Shown here piece by piece: positions 60,378 to 64,000 of a stretch of DNA of 64,000 bases (position 1 is its first letter; each line of letters starts with the position of its first letter). The notes beneath the pieces were generated by a model, which was given only the letters and a program-made list of their open reading frames with translations, searched no databases and had not been told where the DNA came from. The translations under genes and the position numbers were made by a program. This DNA comes from an uncultured Dehalococcoidia bacterium (lineage in GTDB: Bacteria > Chloroflexota > Dehalococcoidia > Lucifugimonadales > CATOSD01): the NCBI GenBank assembly GCA_951812395.1, contig CATOSD010000002.1, positions 610,442-674,441 on the forward strand, in the 5' to 3' direction.

Positions 60378-60534
60378 CCGAAGATCGAGAGTCATCCATC
60401 GCCAATCCACGCGTCGACTAGCTTACAGGTAGGCCCGATCTTGGACTCTTGCCATAGCGGGCCGAGACGGCTGGTAATGTGAGTCCGACGCAAGGTAAGC
60501 GTACACTACACACAAACAAGACAAGGAGCGGATC

Positions 60535-61350
60535 ATGGGTCAATTGGACGGCAAGGTTGCGGTGGTTACGGGCGCGAGCCGGGGCATCGGGCGCGACATC
60601 GCGCTGGTGTTCGCCAGGGAGGGCGCGCAGGTGGTGGTGTCAGCGCGAACGGAGAACGAGGGCGACTTCCGCATATCGGGCAGCGTCAATACCACCGTAC
60701 AACGAATAAAAGACGAGGGCGGCAGCGCCATCGGAATTACCTGCGACGTGAGTGACGACGAGCAGGTCAAGGCGCTGCTCGACGGAACGGTCGAGCGGCT
60801 GGGCAGCGTCGACATCCTGGTGAACAACGCCGCCATCCTCATCCCCGGCAAGGTGGAGGATATGCAGGTGCGGCACTGGGACCTTCTCTACCGCGTGAAC
60901 ATCAAGGGGCCGTTCCTGGGCTGCAAGTACGCGATTCCGCACATGCGCCAGCAGGGCGGGGGACACATCATCAACATATCGTCGGTGGGCGCCATTTTTC
61001 CGGGTCCCGGCCCCTACGAGTCGGGGGGAGGCGGAGGCATCGCCTACGGCTCCGGCAAGGCGCACCTGGAGCGATTTACGCAGGGGCTGGCCCAGGAGCT
61101 GTGGGACGACGGCATCGCCGTGAACGCGCTGTCACCGAACAAGAGCATCGCGTCGGAGGGGCAGAGGTGGTTCCGGGGCGACACGCGCAACTACATCGGC
61201 GCGATGGAGGACGGAATCAGCATGGGCGACGCGGCGGTTCTGGTGTGCGTGCAGGAGCCCAGGGAGTGCACCGGGCGGATTCTGTACGACCTGGACATGC
61301 TGACCGAGGCGGGGGTGGACGTGTCCAAGTACCCGCTGGTGACGGCGTAG
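60535..61350 (+). CDS. Short-chain dehydrogenase/reductase
   Basis: A 271-residue classical SDR from ATG 60535 with AAGGAG upstream. It has the NAD(P) motif VVTGASRGIGRDIALVFA, the stabilising VDILVNNAAILIPG, catalytic Ser in HIINISSVGAIF, and Tyr/Lys in GIAYGSGKAHLERFTQGLA. A Gly-rich loop (ESGGGGG) precedes the Tyr. The C-terminal region varies (MLTEAGVDVSKYPLVTA), so the substrate cannot be stated. It stands alone on the plus strand and is convergent with an MFS transporter gene. Confidence 0.93.
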   Translation: MGQLDGKVAVVTGASRGIGRDIALVFAREGAQVVVSARTENEGDFRISGSVNTTVQRIKDEGGSAIGITCDVSDDEQVKALLDGTVERLGSVDILVNNAAILIPGKVEDMQVRHWDLLYRVNIKGPFLGCKYAIPHMRQQGGGHIINISSVGAIFPGPGPYESGGGGGIAYGSGKAHLERFTQGLAQELWDDGIAVNALSPNKSIASEGQRWFRGDTRNYIGAMEDGISMGDAAVLVCVQEPRECTGRILYDLDMLTEAGVDVSKYPLVTA

Positions 61351-61370
61351 GCGCGCGGGGCCCATTTCAC

Positions 61371-61406
61371 CCCCATCCTAACCTTCCCCCTGCGAGGGGG
61401 AAGGGA
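61371..61406. repeat. Small palindromic intergenic repeat
   Basis: CACCCCCATCCTAACCTTCC precedes CCCTGCGAGGGGGAAGGGAC, the canonical form of the palindrome family. It adjoins the tandem repeats downstream of the SDR gene. Confidence 0.75.
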
Positions 61407-61640
61407 CTTTGGCCGCGGCGAACGGGGTGAGAACCCGCCCGCAACAACCCGAGGTGGGAAGGACTTGGCCGCGGCGGACGGGGTGAGAACCCGCCCGCAA
61501 CAACCCGAGGTGAGAAGGACTTGGCCGTGGCGGGCGGGTTGTAAACCCGCCCCTCTAACGTGAGGGGGAAGGCACTTGGCCGTGGCGGGCGGGTTGCAAA
61601 CCCGCCCTTACTACGCGAGGGGAGGGGGGCTTCTTGTGGC
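61396..61640. repeat. Tandem repeat array with internal hairpins
   Basis: Four or so units of 53-58 bases: each has GGAAGG.ACTTGGCCG.GGC, then a hairpin such as GGCGGGTTGTAAACCCGCC or GACGGGGTGAGAACCCGCCC, then a short spacer ending GAGGT or GAGGG. Later units have better stems. Located between convergent SDR and MFS genes, it may act as a bidirectional terminator. Confidence 0.7.
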
Positions 61641-61643
61641 GCG

Positions 61644-62993
61644 CTAGTTGCCGTTCTCGCCGCTGGCGCCCCTTGGGGCGGGCGTTGGGGCTTCTGGACC
61701 GGCGGGCTGCGCGGGCGTGGCCGGGTCGGGCTGCCGGCGGCGCGCGCCCATCCCCGGACCGGCGTACGCTACGGCGTCCTCGTCGCGCCAGTTGCGAATC
61801 CGGGGCATGAATAGCAGCGCGGCGAAGCTGAGGAGCATGGTCAGCGCGCCGCCGATCATCACGGCTCCGGGCGCGGTGTACAGGCGGCCCAGGACTCCCG
61901 CGAACCCGGCGCCCAGCGGCGCGAGGGCGCGGTCCAGCATGTATATGCTCATCACCCGGCCCCGGTACTCGTCCGGGATGCTCATCTGCAGAAGCGTCTG
62001 GGTCATCGACATGGTGAACATCTGGGGGAAGCCGGCGCCGACCAGGATGAGCAGCGTGAGCCAGAGCTGTGTCGACCAGCCGAACAGTATCAGCATTATG
62101 CCCATCGCCACGCCGCTGAGAAGCAGCAGCAGGCCCTTGCGCTTGCTTCGGCCCAGCGAGGCCACGGTGAAGGTGCCGGCCAGGGAGCCGATGCCGGCGA
62201 AGGTGTAGAGCATACCCATGCCCTCGGGGCCGATGCCGTAGACCTCGTCCGCGAACACCGGCATGAACGCCATCATGTACGGCATGGACACCAGCATGGG
62301 GATGAGCGCAAGCAGCAGCAGCGCGAGCACGGTGGGGTTGCCCCTCACGTACTCGAAGCCCCCCATCATGCTGCGGAGGATGCTTTCGCGGCGGGCGCGG
62401 CGCTGAATGGGCGGGACCCGCATGAAGATGATCATGCCGATGACGCCGACATAGGCGATGGCCTTGGCGGCGAACGCGCCCTCGGCGCCCACGCCGGCGA
62501 TGATGAACCCGGCGGCGATCGGACCCACCAGTCGAGTGAGGTTGAAGGCGCTGGAGGTGAGCGCGACGGCGTTGGTGATTTCGTGGCGCGGCACCAGGTT
62601 GGGCACGATCGCCTGGCGCACCGGCTGGTTGAACGCCCAGGTGAGGCCCGAGGTCATCGTGAAGGCGAAGACCATCCAGAGCTCTATCACGTCCAGATAG
62701 AGCAGTAGCGCCATCGAGGCGGACAGCACCATCACCGCAACCTGGGTCAGCAGCATCAGCAGCTTGCGATCGATGCGGTCCGCGGCCACACCGCCCAGGG
62801 GGCTGAGCAGGAAGGGGATGGCCCGCGCGCCGTTTATGAGGCCCAGCATGAGCGGGTCGTTGGTCAGGTCCCAGACCAGCCAGCTCAGGGCGACCTGCTC
62901 CATCCATTGGCCGGAGCTGGAGAAGACCATGCTCCCCCACAGGAAGCGGAAGTCCCTGTACTGGAAGGAAGAGAACGTGGAGATTCTTAGCAT
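61644..62993 (-). CDS. Major facilitator superfamily transporter
   Basis: A 449-residue membrane protein from ATG 62993; TTG 63044 is possible but adds nonhydrophobic sequence. It has about 12 hydrophobic segments, including AIPFLLSPLGGVAADRIDRK (motif A context), VAVMVLSASMALLLYLDVI, ALLLLALIPMLVSMPYMMAF, GMGMLYTFAGIGSLAGTFTV and MLILFGWSTQLWLTLLILVG. The sequence resembles the MFS_3/EntS-like branch with a SFQYRDFRFLWGSMVFSSSG start. The C-terminal tail is cytoplasmic and Pro/Ala-rich. Substrate unknown. Confidence 0.9.
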   Translation of the reverse strand: MLRISTFSSFQYRDFRFLWGSMVFSSSGQWMEQVALSWLVWDLTNDPLMLGLINGARAIPFLLSPLGGVAADRIDRKLLMLLTQVAVMVLSASMALLLYLDVIELWMVFAFTMTSGLTWAFNQPVRQAIVPNLVPRHEITNAVALTSSAFNLTRLVGPIAAGFIIAGVGAEGAFAAKAIAYVGVIGMIIFMRVPPIQRRARRESILRSMMGGFEYVRGNPTVLALLLLALIPMLVSMPYMMAFMPVFADEVYGIGPEGMGMLYTFAGIGSLAGTFTVASLGRSKRKGLLLLLSGVAMGIMLILFGWSTQLWLTLLILVGAGFPQMFTMSMTQTLLQMSIPDEYRGRVMSIYMLDRALAPLGAGFAGVLGRLYTAPGAVMIGGALTMLLSFAALLFMPRIRNWRDEDAVAYAGPGMGARRRQPDPATPAQPAGPEAPTPAPRGASGENGN

Positions 62994-63108
62994 GTACGCC
63001 TTTGGGGGCTTATCGGTCTGGACGGCAGGGGGGATCCGGCGCAAGTATAGACGCCGAACGAGTGGGCCGCAACTTGGCGACAGCGAAATCGCAGCGCGGC
63101 GGCGATTG

Positions 63109-63699
63109 TCATACGGCGTGGGTTGAACTGGAATCCTGGCTCTTATCGCCGCGACGGCCGCTTAGCCAGGCGAACGCGATGCCGCCGATGAGACCAAACA
63201 GGTGTGCTTCCCACGAGACGAACTCCCTCAGCGGAAGCAGGCCCAAGAAGATGGTCAGTCCGTACACGGATATCACTACCACTGAGATGACGATGGACAG
63301 GCAGCCTCTGTCGATAAACCCGTGCGCCGCCAGATAGCCAAAGAGGCCGAACACCAGCCCGCTTGCGCCTATGTGTATGGCGGACCCGCCGACCAGCCAG
63401 ACTGAGGCCCCCGAGAACAGCACTATGAACGCCGAACCCGCAATCAGGAATCGCTCGCCCCGAATCGACGCCAGACCGCCCAGAATCAACAGAGGGATCG
63501 AATTCGACAGCAGATGTCCGTATCCGGAGTGGATGAATACGTGGAGCGGAATACCACGGAGGCCAACTCTGTCGCGCGGCACGACACCGAATTGCGCAAG
63601 GTCCAAGCCTGGAACAAGATCTACGATGGTGACAGCCCACAACAACGCAACGAAGCCAAACAGCCAGGCGAGCGAGCGCAGGACCATCACTATATTCAC
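63109..63699 (-). CDS. Rhomboid family intramembrane serine protease
   Basis: A 196-residue multi-pass protein from GTG 63699, with GGGAGGGG upstream; the in-frame ATG 63687 is an alternative. The motifs are FIHSGYGHLLSNSIPLLILG, the catalytic Ser in HIGASGLVFGLFGYLAAHGF and the His in SWEAHLFGLIGGIAFAW. This Ser/His pair matches rhomboid proteases. It begins 16 bases after a metallophosphoesterase gene on the same strand. Substrates unknown. Confidence 0.88.
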   Translation of the reverse strand: MNIVMVLRSLAWLFGFVALLWAVTIVDLVPGLDLAQFGVVPRDRVGLRGIPLHVFIHSGYGHLLSNSIPLLILGGLASIRGERFLIAGSAFIVLFSGASVWLVGGSAIHIGASGLVFGLFGYLAAHGFIDRGCLSIVISVVVISVYGLTIFLGLLPLREFVSWEAHLFGLIGGIAFAWLSGRRGDKSQDSSSTHAV

Positions 63700-63715
63700 A
63701 TCATGTTCCCCTCCC

Positions 63716-64000
63716 TTAAGGGGAGGAGATCGGGACTTGCGACAAGCCTGCCGAACGGAGAGTGGGAGACACCGAGTCAGCACCTTCCCGGGCTGAAACC
63801 ATCCTACCGTTCTCGATGTCCAGTGAGAGCGTTTCGCAGGGATTGGGGCGGCCGGGCGTCTCGCCTAGCGGCCAGACGCGGGCGCTGAGGTGATCGGGGG
63901 CAAGCTCCAATAGGCCTACTCCGCCCAACCGCAACTCTTTGTGGCGCGGGAAGGTGATGCTGCCGGTGTTGATCAGCACCACGCCGTCGCGGTACTCGAG
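63716..64000 (-). CDS. Metallophosphoesterase, YfcE-like (5' part outside window)
   Basis: The frame runs off the right edge; the last 94 residues are seen. They read YRDGVVLINTGSITFPRHKE, GVGLLELAPDHLSARVWPLG and ETPGRPNPCETLSLD, which is the C-terminal pattern of YfcE-type calcineurin-like phosphodiesterases (LINxGSxTxPR). The metal-binding N-terminal motifs lie outside the window. It is probably the upstream gene of the rhomboid gene. Confidence 0.72.
   Translation of the reverse strand, partial: LEYRDGVVLINTGSITFPRHKELRLGGVGLLELAPDHLSARVWPLGETPGRPNPCETLSLDIENGRMVSAREGADSVSPTLRSAGLSQVPISSP

Noticed and set aside
61396-61640. CRISPR array
   Set aside because: Units are similar throughout with no unique spacers of constant length, and no cas genes are near.

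Overview
The window reads as a chromosomal segment of a GC-rich, free-living bacterium. The gene repertoire fits an uncultured Chloroflexota (Dehalococcoidia/SAR202-like): three CaiB/BaiF CoA-transferases, enoyl-CoA hydratases, an LLM flavin oxidoreductase, VOC and RidA proteins, a Pro/Thr-rich lipoprotein and frequent GTG/TTG starts. That placement is inference from gene content; there is no rRNA to confirm it. Dense small palindromic and inverted repeats occupy almost every intergenic gap.

Layout. 1-10.4 kb: catabolic genes (TPP enzyme cut by the left edge, amidohydrolase, nitroreductase, two enoyl-CoA hydratases, LLM oxidoreductase, cupin, gamma-glutamyltransferase) plus a DUF4143 ATPase and a glutaredoxin-DinB fusion whose first redox Cys codon is UGA. 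10.4-13.7 kb: accessory island with a repeat element, small ORFs, a hypothetical gene, a DUF2442 gene and a lutC-like remnant. 13.7-16.7 kb: lutABC lactate-utilisation operon. 16.7-17.9 kb: membrane protein, a MITE-like element and a long repeat. 17.9-23.7 kb: serine hydrolase, methyltransferase, VOC protein, amidase and two zinc-ribbon membrane proteins. 23.7-29.1 kb: a myo-inositol-phosphate synthase with its own N-terminal HTH and an operator-bearing promoter, ASST-like protein, glycerate kinase and a VapBC-like pair. 29.4-41.0 kb: housekeeping (nfeD/stomatin, uvrC, xerD, lgt, recJ, fabF, mtaB). 41.1-47.5 kb: metallo-beta-lactamase fold protein, class III aminotransferase, decayed hicAB, pepA, lipoprotein. 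47.5-54 kb: IS5-type remnant, tRNA-His, a metallo-hydrolase, tRNA-Arg, CoA-transferase, RidA and a GmrSD-like defence gene. 54-58.7 kb: a minus-strand operon of two CoA-transferases, an aminotransferase and a P-loop NTPase. 58.7-64 kb: repeat element, PLD-like protein, SDR, tandem hairpin repeats, MFS transporter, rhomboid, and a metallophosphoesterase cut by the right edge.

The most notable items are: (i) the probable selenoprotein, a UxxC glutaredoxin fused to DinB with a SECIS-like hairpin just after the UGA; (ii) the HTH-inositol-phosphate-synthase fusion, with a 19-base palindrome filling the spacer of a near-consensus promoter and a predicted leaderless mRNA; (iii) a dispersed element family whose end looks like a sigma-70 promoter around a conserved GCACATCCGTGC core. 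All three are readings of sequence and were not tested by database searches.
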